From Pestalotiopsis fici W106-1 (taxonomy: Eukaryota > Ascomycota > Sordariomycetes > Amphisphaeriales > Sporocadaceae), in assembly GCF_000516985.1 (NCBI RefSeq), contig NW_006917093.1, forward strand, positions 4,555,874 through 4,619,873: a stretch of 64,000 nt of DNA, read 5' to 3'. The notes beneath the pieces were generated by a model. It was not told the origin of the DNA, searched no databases, and worked only from the letters and a program-made list of their open reading frames with translations. Positions within the stretch are counted from its first letter, which is position 1; the number at the start of each line of letters is the position of its first letter. The translations under genes were made by a program, and so were the position numbers. Positions 35,220 through 46,843 of this stretch are shown here, piece after piece.

Positions 35220-36569
35220 ATGGCCCCAATGGCTTCCAGCACAGCAGTTGAGACTGAGACCCTTACCGTCAAGGCAAGAGGTGCCCAGCAGGTGAGTTGT
35301 TGTCCCTTTATGAGCCCCCAGATTCACTCATGAATCAAAAGGGAAAAATAGCTAATTTGAACAAGTCCATCGAGCCTGTGTATCCAGATGTGAACACCAT
35401 CCGAAAAGCCATTCCTGCCTACTGTTTCCAGCCCTCAGTTGTACGATCTCTCGGCTACGTTGCCAGAGATCTTACTCTTGCCGCTGGCTTGGGCTACGCT
35501 GCCATCACTTACATTCCACAAATCGAGAACTTCTACGCTCGTGCTGCCGCTTGGGCAGCATATGGTTTCGCCCAGGGTCTTGTCGGTACTGGTATCTGGA
35601 TCTTGGCTCACGAGTGCGGCCATGGCGCCTTCTCCCTCCACCGCCGCCTGAACAGCTTTGTTGGCTGGGTCCTTCACTCGCTGCTTATGGTTCCCTTCTT
35701 CAGCTGGAAGTTCAGCCATGCTCGTCACCACATGTACACCGGCCACATGGAGAAGGACATGGCCTTTGTCCCCGCAACCAAGGAGAACTACGAGCGCAAG
35801 ATGGCTTCTCTGAGCTGGCTTGGACGCCTGGGGATTGATGCCGAGATGTTTGACGAGACGCCCATTGTTACCCTGGCTAAGCTCATGGCCCACCAGCTGT
35901 TCGCCTGGCAGGGCTACTTGCTCTTCAACATCTCGGCCGGCCCCCAGAGCTTGCAGCGCAAGAACAGCTGGTGGCGTCTCAGCCACTTTGAGCCCACTTC
36001 GGGTGTCTTCCGCCCGCAAGAGGCTCTGTACATTTTCTTCTCCGACGTCGGTCTGGCCCTTGTTGGCTACGCCGTCTACGTTCTCGGCCAGCACGTTGGT
36101 GCCATGAACGCCTTCCTGCTCTACGGCGTCCCCTACTTCTGGGTCCACCACTGGCTCATTGCCATCACCTACCTCCACCACAACCACGAGGACGTCAAAC
36201 ACTTTGACGCCGAGGGCTGGACTTTTGTCAAGGGCGCCCTGGCCACCATTGACCGCGACATGGGCTGGATCGACCGCCACCTGTTCCACGGCATCATTGG
36301 AACCCACGTTGTCCACCACTTGTTCTCGTGAGTTGAAATTCTAGAATCTCTGTCTCGTCTGAGTCAGAATCGCTAACTGATATCGTTGCAGTCGCATTCC
36401 CTTCTACTACGCCGAGGACGCCACCGAGGCCATCAAGCCCATGCTGGGCGACCTGTATCACAAGGACGAGCGCTCCTTTTACGGTCAGCTTTGGTCCGTC
36501 TTCAGCAACTGCAAGTACGTTGAGAAGGAGCCCAAGATGCCTGGTGTCATGAGATGGCACAAGAACTAA
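35220..36569 (+). CDS. Membrane fatty-acid desaturase, probably delta-12 (omega-6)
   Basis: Introduces a double bond into oleoyl lipids at the ER, giving linoleate if delta-12. Exons 35220-35291, 35366-36327 and 36392-36569 join in phase to 403 residues. The three histidine boxes are present: HECGH at 106-110, HARHH at 142-146 and HVVHH at 338-342, with hydrophobic segments between them. YPDVNTIRKAIPAYCFQPS before the first box, TGHMEKDMAFVP after the second, and RIPFYYAEDATEAIKPMLG after the third match fungal delta-12/delta-15 desaturases; the ending PGVMRWHKN favours delta-12. Regiospecificity cannot be settled from sequence alone. ATG 35220 was taken; the frame upstream has no earlier ATG. 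Codon bias indicates high expression. Confidence 0.9.
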
Positions 36570-37496
36570 GGGAGAGAAAAGCATTCTACACTTTTCTCCC
36601 CTTTGTTTTGCGGATATAGATTTATGTGACTTGGGGTCTCATCGGAAGAACAAGATCGTTCCTGCATTATAGAGTTGTTTCTTTTGAGAACAAGAGGCTT
36701 TCGAAGCGGGTCTTTGGCGGCTCATGGCAATTGCGCATACTAGAGGAAAGGACGAAAAGAAAAGAAAGACATGACAAAAAAGAAGACATTGTCGCATAGA
36801 CTAGACGCTAGACTAGACTGGATACCCATCTTGAGCTAGACAAGAGGATCAGACGATAGATATGATGCCAAAAATCACGTTTACTTCAAGCCAGGACTTG
36901 TATATGAGCTTCGAATGCTGACTCAGAGAAATCGGGCTACGCCTACGCTTCATCAACCCATCTCTGTTTGAAACAGCTCCAACTGTTTGAGCCGGTGGCA
37001 AAAGACAATTAGTTGTTGCATCTGTGAGAAACGGTACCAGTGCAGACATAACTCTGGTCGGGCGTGTTACTATCATGTGATAAGGCGCTTAATTAACCAT
37101 ACAGCGAGAGCTTCGGAAATAATAGCTGATCTGGACCTTGGGAGGCTGTCACGCAGACCTATGCGTTTGACCACAGACATCTGTTGCATAAATCTCACCA
37201 AGCGGCGTGTGGGTTTAGTCAAGCTTGTTTAGATCTCCAATGCAGTCTGATATGAAACCAAGTACAAATCGAACACTGTTTGTTCCCATCGGACGGCATT
37301 GTTCACATTCATGCCTTTAATGAATATATTCTTAGTAAATTGTGATAGTACCGTTATTCATTTCAGGATGTGTCGGCCCTTAAGTCACACGATATAATGC
37401 CCCAATACTATGACTTGCCATTTGACCCATAGAAATGTCCCTGCGCCTGTATTCGGTTGTTCTTTGTCCTTGCGATTTGAAACTAACATCTAGCAC
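36570..37496. other. Convergent intergenic region
   Basis: The 3' flanks of the desaturase and of the Fig1-like gene. No gene seen. Confidence 0.5.
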
Positions 37497-38462
37497 TCAG
37501 TTCGGATGAGATGATAATACGCGAATGGTTAGTTCCACCAGGAATGTCCCTATGGCTGAAATAATCACAAATGTAGTGGCAGTCCATCCGAATGCCATAA
37601 TTGCGCTTCCGGTATGGGTGATTGTCAAGCCATAAGTCAAATGTCGTGTCATGGTCGATGCGGTGCTTGCTCCTACATGTTGCCAGAATGCCGAGACACA
37701 ACCAAAGGCAGATGCCAGTCCAAGCAACACCAATACGGTCATTGCAATTGGTCGGCTTGGAAGGGGCATTGTTTCCACGACTGAACCATCATCACTTCCC
37801 TGTTCTTCGTGCCACCCGGGGAATTTTGACAGGAGAAGAGTGGCGAAACAGATTAACGCAATAGTAACGATACTGAGGTCAGATCAGCACCGTAATTTGG
37901 ATTTAAACTTACGTGAGCTTCACAAGAGAGTGACAGAGGAATATAGATACATACATCAGTGGATAGAAGAAAACCTCCGACATTATGGACTGTGCCAATT
38001 GTAACAGAACCAAAGGATCGCCACTTGATGACGATTCCATTACTGCGGTTAACTCATCTTGATTTCGGCTGCAGGCCTCAACGCCATTGCTGAGGCTAAC
38101 ACACATGAAGAGGTATCCAATTCGTATCTCGCGCAAAGTGTTGTTGCTCACTACTGGCTGACTGGCAAGACTGTGAGGCAGTCTAGTGTCGACTACCAAC
38201 GACCCGATGGTTGCATTAGGTGCGGTGGTATTATAAGAAATCGACAACAGATAAACATTCTTGAGGCCGTTTTTCGAAGTGCAACCTGCTAGAGGGAGAG
38301 CTGAAACTGACATCTTAGCACAAGATCCTTTGATATAGGCTGTTATACTGCTTACTGACCCCAGAACAATATTGAGATGACATTCATGATCATTAGGACA
38401 TGGTGGTATCTCAGAGATGGTATATACCGATACCGGTCAACCTGAGAAGACTCAGAAGACAT
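37497..38462 (-). CDS. Fig1-like claudin-fold membrane protein
   Basis: Exons 38360-38462, 37913-38306 and 37497-37872 on the minus strand join in phase (introns 53 and 40 nt) to 290 residues. The protein has a first hydrophobic helix (VLMIMNVISILFW), an extracellular loop with AGCTSKNGLKNVYLLSISYN and later IRIGYLFMCVSLSNGVEAC, then three more helices (including MTVLVLLGLASAFGCVSAFW and TATTFVIISAIGTFLVEL). The GC-x-S opening, YLLSxSYN and G-x5-C...C pattern match the Fig1 family (Ca2+ regulator and membrane fusion protein), which promotes calcium influx and cell fusion during mating and hyphal growth. Asn-x-Thr sites in the loop fit its extracellular position. It is head to head with the ankyrin/CorA-like gene, 234 bp apart. 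This may be a divergent paralogue rather than the main Fig1. Confidence 0.8.
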
Positions 38463-38696
38463 CTTCAAATTGAACAATGTCTCGACAGGTAAAAATTCAA
38501 ATTTGAGCCAATACTTGATCAAAGAAAGTGGACAGGCAAATGGATTGGGCTCGATGGATGTGGGGCACCCAGAGGTAAACAACGATCGGCGGAGGGTGTG
38601 TGACACGCAAATATGCAGGTATTGTGCGAATTTTGCCTGGGCTTTCAGCCCGTGTCACCCATGAATCATGATTGGACCAAAGTAGACGCGCATTAA
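38463..38696. promoter_or_regulatory. Short bidirectional promoter, Fig1-like and ankyrin/CorA genes
   Basis: Only 234 bp separate the two divergent start codons, so the genes probably share regulatory sequence. I see no strong TATA box or known motif. Confidence 0.5.
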
Positions 38697-41600
38697 ATGA
38701 AGTCTCGACAAAACATCAACAAGATAATCTTACGAAGTTTGCAACCGCATCTTTTGCACATAAGCCTTGGAGACTTGCGGGACATTTTCAGAATGATCAC
38801 GCCGGCAGATGTCTCCGCGACAAGCTCTCTCGACCGGGAAACCATTTCAGGTTCTTCGGATCGGGTCGGAGCCTCTCCTATGCAGAATGACCAAAGCACC
38901 TCAATTGCAGATAGTCACGGTGTCACTAATGCATATTCGCCTGAGGACCGTCAAGTCAGTCCAGTTCAAAATTCAGCCCAAGATCCAGCCCAAGATGTTG
39001 CCACAGGATCGGCCACGATCAATAGCTCGGCTTTCTCCTTGCACCAAGCAATAAAGAACCATGATATGGAGTCTCTGAATCGCCTCTTGAATCAGGGGGT
39101 TGATGTAAACAGCACTAACGGAGACTATGAGCGGCCGCTTTACTACGCCTGTGAAGTTGGCCTTCAAGAGGCTGTTGAGCCCCTTTTAGAAGCCGGCGCG
39201 GACGCAGAAGCCAGGTCGATCAACTATGTTTCGTCACCACACCCGACCGCCCTGTTTCTGACTGTCGAAAAGTCTTGGATTCAGCTGACGGAACTGCTTT
39301 TGAAAAGTGGCGCTGATATCAATGCTACAAACCTAAAGCACTCGACAGTGCTTTCTATGGCGATTCACAAGCGAGATGTGAACATGATTCGCCTACTGCT
39401 TCGTTATGGTGCGGACAAGAATCTACAGAACCTGGATGGCGAGACTTCAATTGACCTTGCCCGAGGCTCGCAAGACATCTCATCACTGTTTGAAAGGTCA
39501 CAAGGCCCTCCAACGACGACAGCCGAACTGCAAGAGGCTTGTCGTGTGCCAATACACAGGGTTCGACCTCCCACATACAATCGCGATAAAATGATCGCAT
39601 GCCATAACTTTCAGGCCGCACTCGTTGAATTCCATGTGGACAAATTTGAAGAGCGCAAGACGGAGATCATGAGTGTCTATGAACTTCTGTATGGCCATAA
39701 ACCTTCAGCAAAGCCATCAGAGGAGGGAACAAACCACCGTGTATTTCGATGGTACCATTTGCCAGCAAACAATGTAAGTAATCCCTCCCTCTAAATAAAT
39801 GAATCGAAGCTAATAGCTGTGGAGATGGAATGGGTGGAGGTGAGGGTCCGATCAGTTGCTTGCAGGCTGCCCAAAAGTACTTCGCACTTCATGTTTTATT
39901 GATCACTAACAGGCGACAGGACTTGGTGGCACGACTGGTGTTCGAATCGAGTGAGCCACCTCGGAATATATCACGCAAATTTATGTCAGTTTCTGGCATA
40001 AATGGAAGTCATGATAGAAGAGATGCCACCGCCGATAAGTTCTTGTCATTCATGAGACCTACCTGTCGTTCTATCCCGGTACGTATGCAGCAATCTTGAG
40101 CTCACTCTGGGATTTCTGGACCAACATAGGTCTTTGCAGATTAGCCTGACCGGTGATGAGAAGGTCTCGAAACAGATTGTAGCATTTGTACGTTCAGGGA
40201 ACACCCCCCCCCCCCTCCCCCTCCCTCTCCTCCTCCCCTTTTTCTTCTTATGTTCTCTGAGGCGAGCTCACGTTGGTCAGGCCCCTTACCTGCACTTTGA
40301 AGATCAACCAAAATTTGCAGCCAGAACTGATGAGCTGCGCGGCATTCTCAGCTCGTTGGCAGAAGTGAAGACAAGAATGGTGCATCCAAGCAGGAGAAGA
40401 GATTACAATTCCAGCAGGCCTTATGAGAGACTCGACCCAGACGATCCATCTAATTGGAGGGCCGCTGAGTCCTTGCATATTCATCTGCTCAAAGGATACT
40501 TGACACCTGAAATGAAAAATGATGTACCTCGGCTACATATACGACGTACTCTGGATCAGTATCTTTACACTCATTTAGACACACAAGAGCGCGACAAAGA
40601 TCAAGTGGTTTCCAGATGGATGGCCAGATCAAATAACCCATCTATCTCGAAGGTTCCAAAGATGTTCATGGTAGACCAACTGTGGCTCTGGATCATCAAT
40701 GAAGGTGATTTCCCGCAATCTTCCCAGCAAATCTCACGCGATCCCTTGCCTGCTTAGACTCATCTTGATCTGTTGGTACTTATGTAACTGACTCTAAGAA
40801 GATACCGTGATAACATGCGCCTCCGAAGATATGAACAGCCTCTCAGCTCCCCTGGCGCCAATAGAACCCGCCCGAAGTCCGCTTGTAAACAATGAGCGTA
40901 ACCATGCTTCAGAATCATTACAAAGAGCACAAGAGACTGCTGTTCCTAGCATTCTAACAATGATTAGAAACCGAACAAGGGATCAGAGAGGACGAGAGTT
41001 GACCCGTACGGCCCCTGAGTTCTTGCCAGCATCTCCGGGTCCTTCCATAAATCACCTGTCATCCGTTGAAGATGTGTCAGGACCGAGAGCAGAAGTCAAA
41101 AACAGCGAAAGCCCCGTCATTACCGGCCATACCCCTCTAGATGTACGGCAGAAAATTTTGAGGTATCTTGAAAAAGTCGACAGGGCACCCATAGAGACTC
41201 CCTATCAGCTGGCTAGCATAATCACACGACTCTCCATGAGTGTATTTGACCACCATGAAGTACCAGCAGAATTCCAATTCTTTGACTTCTTTGAACAATC
41301 AATTGGAGTAGTTGTAAGTCATCTCTGTTCAGCAGACTACAAACGCGATATTTCTTGCTGATCAACGATCGCGGCAATAGTCGAATTCTACAGCACATCT
41401 GCTCCGACTCTTCAAGGATCGGGCTACTAACGACAAAGGTGATAACTTACAGGGCCACATAGACATTCAAGAGGAGGCCAATCTCCTTGTTGAGATAGAG
41501 GACATACATGATGAGTTGATGATTCTTGAAAAAATACTCGAGGATCAAAAGTCTTTCATGCAAGATTTTGGGATGACTTTGACGGATGCAACTACCAGCG

Positions 41601-42746
41601 ATGATGGCAACGACCATATAAGCAATAGCCTTCCCGTCGAAGACCATTTTATCATCGAAAATCATGTTCAAAGAGTTGATTCAATGCTGAAGAGCACCGA
41701 AAAGACCAAGAACACGGCAAGTCGCCTCGTGATCAGAGCGTGCGGTTTGAATTGAGTCTTATCGAATCATTTGCTAATCGGTTGATAGCTTTTGTCCTTG
41801 CTGGACTTGAAACAAAAGCAAGCCAGCATATTCCAGGCCATGGCTTCCGTCGAGTATTCCCGACAGCAGGCCAACCAGGCCAGAGAAACGGCAATACAGG
41901 GGCGAACGCTCATGCTCTTCACGGTCGTAACAATCTTATTCGTGGGTCCCATAATCATTAGTTGGGTATGTCAATATGGATACTAATGGTAGCCCGTGTA
42001 CTTAGCTCCCCCTCTCGTTCATGTCGGCCTTTTTCGCCATTGAGATTGATGTATTTCCCGTCAACGATAACGGAAAGCTTCAGCTAGACTATATTCTCAA
42101 ATACATGGGTAAGTGGTGGTCAGTTACGCCATTGTGTTGCCATAACTGATAAAAATGACGATTGCTAGTGGGAATATCTGCCGGCCTTTCTATCCCATTC
42201 ATCTTCGTCGCCTTCAACCAGGATCAGTTCGGTTATTGGATGAACAAGGTGCGCTCGTGGATGCGGACATGGATGCGTGAGAACTCCTCCATCATGATGA
42301 CGATTGGGGTGATAATTGTGATAATGGTGTGCTTTGGCGCGCTACTCTCAATTATCTGGACCTCTTCGCTTACTGATGGAATCAAAGTAGCTGTTTCTAT
42401 GGCTGCAACATTGGGTTGCCTGGTAGGTATAATAGGATTTGGAATTTACAAACTGTTGCGCCATACACGACGCATAAGGCCGGGAGCAACAACATTGGAT
42501 ACTGTCTTCTCGGGTACTGTTTCCCCGAGAACTGTCTCTTCGGGGTATGCCTCCTCGGGTACTGTCTCTTCGGGGTATGCCTCCTCGGGTACTGTCTCCT
42601 CGGGTACTGTCTCCTCGGGTACTGTCTCCTCGGGTACTGTCTCCTCGGGTACTGTCTCCTCGGGTACTGTCTCCTCGGGTACTGTCTCCTCGGGTACTGT
42701 CTCCTCGGGTACTGTCTCCTCGGAACATGACTCCGTGTTAGTCTAG
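38697..42746 (+). CDS. Ankyrin-repeat protein with CorA-like transporter domain and repeat tail
   Basis: Ten exons (38697-39773, 39825-39839, 39920-40078, 40140-40187, 40281-40704, 40802-41313, 41381-41728, 41789-41941, 42006-42108, 42169-42746) all join in phase to about 1138 residues with no stop. Residues about 115-260 form four ankyrin repeats (LLNQGVDVNSTNGDYERPLY and so on). The middle matches fungal CorA-like cytosolic regions: HIRRTLDQYLYTHL, FMVDQLWLWI then DTVITC, and FQFFDFFEQSIG. The stalk helix LLDLKQKQASIFQAM leads to the two CorA-type helices (LMLFTVVTILFLPLSFMSAF; VGISAGLSIPFIFVAFN) without the canonical GMN motif. Two further helices follow, then a Ser/Thr tail of 15 pentapeptide repeats. 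Probably a membrane protein with cytosolic ankyrin sensor; ion transport is unproven. Exon 2 is a 15-nt microexon coding MEWVE. Confidence 0.85.
42501..42725 (+). repeat. 15-bp coding minisatellite (TVSSG pentapeptide)
   Basis: Fifteen units of 15 bp, consensus ACTGTCTCCTCGGGT, lie in frame at the C-terminus of the ankyrin/CorA-like gene. The first six are degenerate (TVFSG, TVSPR, TVSSG, YASSG, TVSSG, YASSG), eight units from 42591 to 42710 are identical, and the last reads TVSSE. Identity of the central units indicates recent expansion, so copy number probably differs between strains. Confidence 0.95.
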
Positions 42747-42854
42747 TTTCAAGAGTATAGACCACAGTGATTATATAGAAACGAATCTCCACAGGGCTTT
42801 CTTTGCATTTTTTGCCAACTCATAAATTTCAATTTTGGTTGAATCTATGGCAAT

Positions 42855-43208
42855 TCAACTGGCGACTTCATCGTCCATGTTTTTGTAATCGTCACCCACG
42901 ATCAACGACGTGCCGTCCCACCAATCCGTCTTCGACCGTGCCGTGCCGCCTAGCTCCCCGGGTATGTTGATCGGATCCCAATTCTCCATCTCCACAATCT
43001 CAGCGCCGCCTGCTTCATGAGATACCTTGTCCGCCGTAACAATAGTCTTTTACCCGGGGCCGTCTTTCGGGTGGTCATTGGTGACTTGATCACTTGTCTG
43101 TTATTGCTGTTGCTTCATCGCCTTTTTGTACTTTGTGACGCGCGCAAAGAGTGACGCGATAATGCAGCTACCAATGACCGTCGCACCGACTGCTGTCCCG
43201 CTGCCCGC
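42855..43208 (-). pseudogene. Decayed single-pass membrane protein gene, 3' part
   Basis: One minus-strand frame reads a glycine/alanine-rich membrane helix (AVGATVIGSCIIASLFARV), a basic stop-transfer segment (TKYKKAMKQQ), a hydrophilic tail and the end IVGDDYKNMDDEVAS. It is interrupted by TAA at 43101-43103 and TAA at 43050-43052. Both stops would be CAA with one C-to-T change in a CpA context. No intron removes both. An AG immediately before 43208 (CATAG) may be the acceptor of a last exon or a third lesion; the extracellular part upstream (about 43240-43730, with Cys-rich snatches) could not be joined. Fungal cell-surface sensors and other single-pass proteins have this general layout, but the family is not identified. 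Confidence 0.5.
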
Positions 43209-43867
43209 CTATGCTCCCTTGGAAAGTGCTCGCCGGAATTTGTACCATTGCAGTAGAACAAGTTACCAAAACCGGCCCTCTCAGCTTGGTCTTTCAGATA
43301 ATTACAACTAAAGTCTTGATTCCAAGGCTCGATTCGCATGCTGCTGCGTACAACAGTTAAGCTTGGACATAGGCTTGTCGCCAGCACGCTATGATCCCGA
43401 TTGTGTGTCAGTAGACTTGAACCCTGGAGAGTGTTCAAGTCACAAACGAATGGATTAGACGAATCTCAACATCTCAGTACAGGCCCGTTGAAACCTGCAC
43501 AAATATGCCGGGATCATAGTATCATTTTGTGTCCCTTGTGGATTCCAACTATCGGCGATGGATGTCTGCATCATGATGTGATGCTGGTAGTCAAAAGTTG
43601 GGGTACTGGCACAAATAGCATCGCCGTATCTGAGGGCAGTATTTTCCGAGGCCTAGTGTATAGGATCTGCAGGTTCCGTCATGAGGGGTGTCGCACAGCT
43701 GCATCACTGACTTGTCATTTCCGATGAGGGGAAATGGAACCAGGGACAATCTATGTGGACTGTAAGCTGTATGCTGCCCACAATATCGTAAGGAAAAAAA
43801 GGTCGAGAATACAGCATGTTTCTTATGCTTGTTTGCTTGAGGCTCACTCCTAACTTGTACAAACAGA
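43209..43867. other. Possible further remnant of the decayed membrane protein gene
   Basis: Minus-strand fragments with cysteines (for example CNYLKDQAERAGFGNLFYC near 43250-43310 and CDTPHDGTC near 43680-43700) may be extracellular exons of the decayed gene, but no consistent splice model was found. The right end holds the promoter of the cyclase-family gene. Confidence 0.35.
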
Positions 43868-44967
43868 ATGGCTGGCAAGTCGCTCCTGGACGTGAAATAT
43901 GACGAATTACCAGATCCCACAAAGGTATGGCTCGGCTCGCCAAAGAGCCGTGAGGAAGGTCTTGGGCGATTAGCCTTGCTCACAAACGATCAAGTGCGCA
44001 AGGCCGCCACCGAGCAGATCCGAACAGGACGGCGCGTAGGCATGAACTGGGAACTCACGAAGATGGAAACTCCCGGCTTGGGACGCCAGCCATGCGAGCA
44101 CTCAATCGTGCCTCTTCTGAGCGGCTTGTGTTTCGACGATATCTACCACTTTAATCCACGTGGGCAAGTCCCGTTGGCACGTCCTTTGAAGGAGTACTAA
44201 CATGATGGGGACAGAACAGAGTAGTCAGTGGGATGGCCTTCGGCACTTTGGTATGAAGGTCAAGACAGACGCCAATGACGAACAACACTCAGAAGAGAAA
44301 CGCCTATTCTACGGTGGCACCACGGAGTCGGAAATCCTGGAAAAGGGCAACGACAGGATCGGCATCCAGCATTGGGCACGTGAAGGCATCACGGGCCGCG
44401 GTGTGCTGATTGACTATGCATCCTGGGCCGACAGCAAGGGACTCGAGTACACGACGTTCTCGCAACACACCATCAAGCTCGACGACGTCCTCGAGATTGC
44501 GCAGACGTCCAATATCGTGTTTGAAAGGGGGGATATCTTGCTCATTCGCAGCGGGTTTACGCGGGAGTGGGAGGGAATGTCCTCGGATGCCAAAAAGGCG
44601 TATTCAACATCGCAACACCCGCAGCATGCCGGCATCGAGGCCACTACCGATGTCCTGAGGTGGCTTTGGGATTCTGGCTTCTCTGCCGTGGCTGGCGATG
44701 CGATATCTTTCGAGGTGTTTCCGCCGACAGGAGATCTGATGCTTCACGAACATATCCTGGCTGGATGGGGAATGCCAATCGGTGCGTATTGAATTTGGTG
44801 TAGTTGTGAATTTCTCTGCTAACGTTGATACAGGTGAAATGTTTGATCTTGAAGAGTTGTCTAGGGTCTGCAAAGAAGTCGGTCGCTGGACATTCTTCTT
44901 GACGTCGATGCCTCTGAACATGCCCGGCGGAGTCTCATCGCCACCAAATGCACAGGCAATCTTTTGA
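43868..44967 (+). CDS. Cyclase/kynurenine-formamidase-family hydrolase
   Basis: Exons 43868-44159, 44215-44781 and 44834-44967 join in phase to 330 residues; intron 1 has an ACTAAC branch site close to its acceptor. The fold family (putative cyclase, Pfam PF04199) includes kynurenine formamidase, isatin hydrolase and polyketide cyclases. The segment SSQWDGLRHFG replaces the classical HxGTHxDxPxHF metal motif, as in the fungal and isatin-hydrolase-like branch. GITGRGVLIDYASWAD, ERGDILLIRSGFTREWEG, and GDAISFEVFPP with LHEHILAGWGMPIGE near the C-terminus follow family order. There is no signal peptide, so it is intracellular. The substrate is unknown: cleavage of an amide or lactone ring is likely. 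It is the first of four co-directional genes. Confidence 0.85.
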
Positions 44968-46843
44968 GAGCTTGCAATGTGGTGTTGATATAGATAGACC
45001 AAAGGGTCAGATCAGCACAGTATAGCTTCGAGTTTTCAGGCTGTACATGAACGTGGCCTGGTAAATCTGAATCTCGATGCATATGCGTAGGATCGTCGAT
45101 ACTCGTCTTCGTAATGTCTCTTTACTAGTTTTCGCACACCGAACGTGCCTCTAAAAGTGAATGATCCTTCAAGTGGCCAATCGTCAAGACAATGATCATC
45201 GTTGGGTGGGATCGGCAGCAGGGTGAGGGCTGTTGCTTGCTTTTCGCCTCTGGATGAACTGTGCCCAATTGGTTGCTGGACCCTAAAGACGTATCCAGAT
45301 GTGAAAATGTCGGCATGAATCGCTTGCACTGAGCGTGGCTGAAAACACCACTAATCTTCCATAGACGCGTAATCTCATGGGCCCTTTTTTTTTTTGTGTA
45401 CCTACCTAACCTAGGTGGCACCATGAGGTATGCGGGAGAAAAGGGACGTATAAACGATTCCTGGCTTTTTAAAGTACCTACCCAACTGACGAAGCATCCA
45501 CTAAACTGGGCAGTACAATCCGGGGCCTTCGGTGTCTTTTGGCCCCTGTCCCTCTTTGCCTCGTCGCTTGAGCAGAAAGGAACACGGAAGAAGACAGTAT
45601 ATTATTGACATTTAGAAAGCGTACGCGGTCAGGCACTAAAACTGGTGCCAGGATAACCAACCACTGACACACTTGTCTTTTGATTGAACCGCCCTGGGTC
45701 ATGTCGAATTTGATAGTGTTTCTTGTACGAAACGAGGATGATCCGCCTGTCTACGTAGATTCCTACTTGGCTTCTTCTCATTGCCACTACCACAAGTGCT
45801 GTAATGATTCGGCCGGAGTTGAATAGGATACTCTCCGATGAGATGAAGGAGGTTCCGCTGGAAGGAAGAAAGAAAAAAGCTTGTCTTTTGCTTTCATGCA
45901 TATCCACAAAATCAAACAGGGGAACTTGTCATCATGGCCGTGTCCTGTTCGACCTTCATTGGGGTGGGCCGTGGGGCAGCGATGGAAGCATACATTTTAA
46001 CAGTAGTACCAAGCTTTTTGCTAGACCCAGGATTGCGGAGCTACCGGAGCTTGGCCGTGGAGTGCTCCCGCCTTTGACAAAGAGATATACTTACCTATCC
46101 TGCCTTATTAGGGGGGTTATGTAGGTTAGGCTACTAATTTTAGGGAGGTTCGTTATGACATGTGCGTAAGACTAAAGCCTCTCATTCCACGAGTAAGTGT
46201 CCTAGAGAAGAAAACATGGACTTGTATCGTGGCTCTGCTTTGAAGAACTGTAATCCAGCATGTATGCTTCAATCTCATGTACTTTACCTGTGAGCGGAGA
46301 TACTGTCCATGTTCTTTGTTTAACTCCAGAGATCAAAGAGGCACGGATCCCATTTTCATTCATTTCTCTCGTTCGTCACCCTCGACGGCAGAACCCTGTA
46401 CAATTTCTTGTTTCATGTTTCCACCGCCGCTCCGTAAGACGCGTGGCCCGGGGAAGTCGCAATTACCAACGATACCGTCACTATTGGGCGGTCATGGAAG
46501 AAAACTGACGGCGGGACCCTGGGAAAGAAACAGAACAGCTTTATCCCACTTCCCGAGCCTCATTTCGTAATGCTGGATGGCCACTATCACGAGTCCGGAA
46601 TAGCCTCCCGGCAATTGATTGCCCAGACGTTGGAAGCCCTGGACCTTGGTGCCCACCTCCTCCTTGAACTGTACGTACATGATCCGCTGTATTGCACCAT
46701 TTGGCATATATGCCGGCACCCAAGGAGCACCTGCGATGGAGACCAGGCTTGGGATATAAACAGTCTTTGGACGTCCCTCCTTACTCCATCTCGGAGATAG
46801 AATCGTGTCACCAAGTCTGTCTTTCTCTTCTTCTTACAACGCA
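44968..46843. other. 1.9-kb intergenic region
   Basis: No gene recognised. Short frames only; A/T runs near 45387. The lactonase core promoter is at the right end. Confidence 0.45.
46753..46760 (+). promoter_or_regulatory. TATA box of the lactonase gene
   Basis: GATATAAA, about 85 bp upstream of ATG 46844. It is a good TATA-like match at a plausible distance; function is inferred. Confidence 0.45.

Noticed and set aside
35435..36319. 294-codon open frame antisense to the desaturase
   Set aside because: Same codon-bias effect; the desaturase strand has all three histidine boxes.
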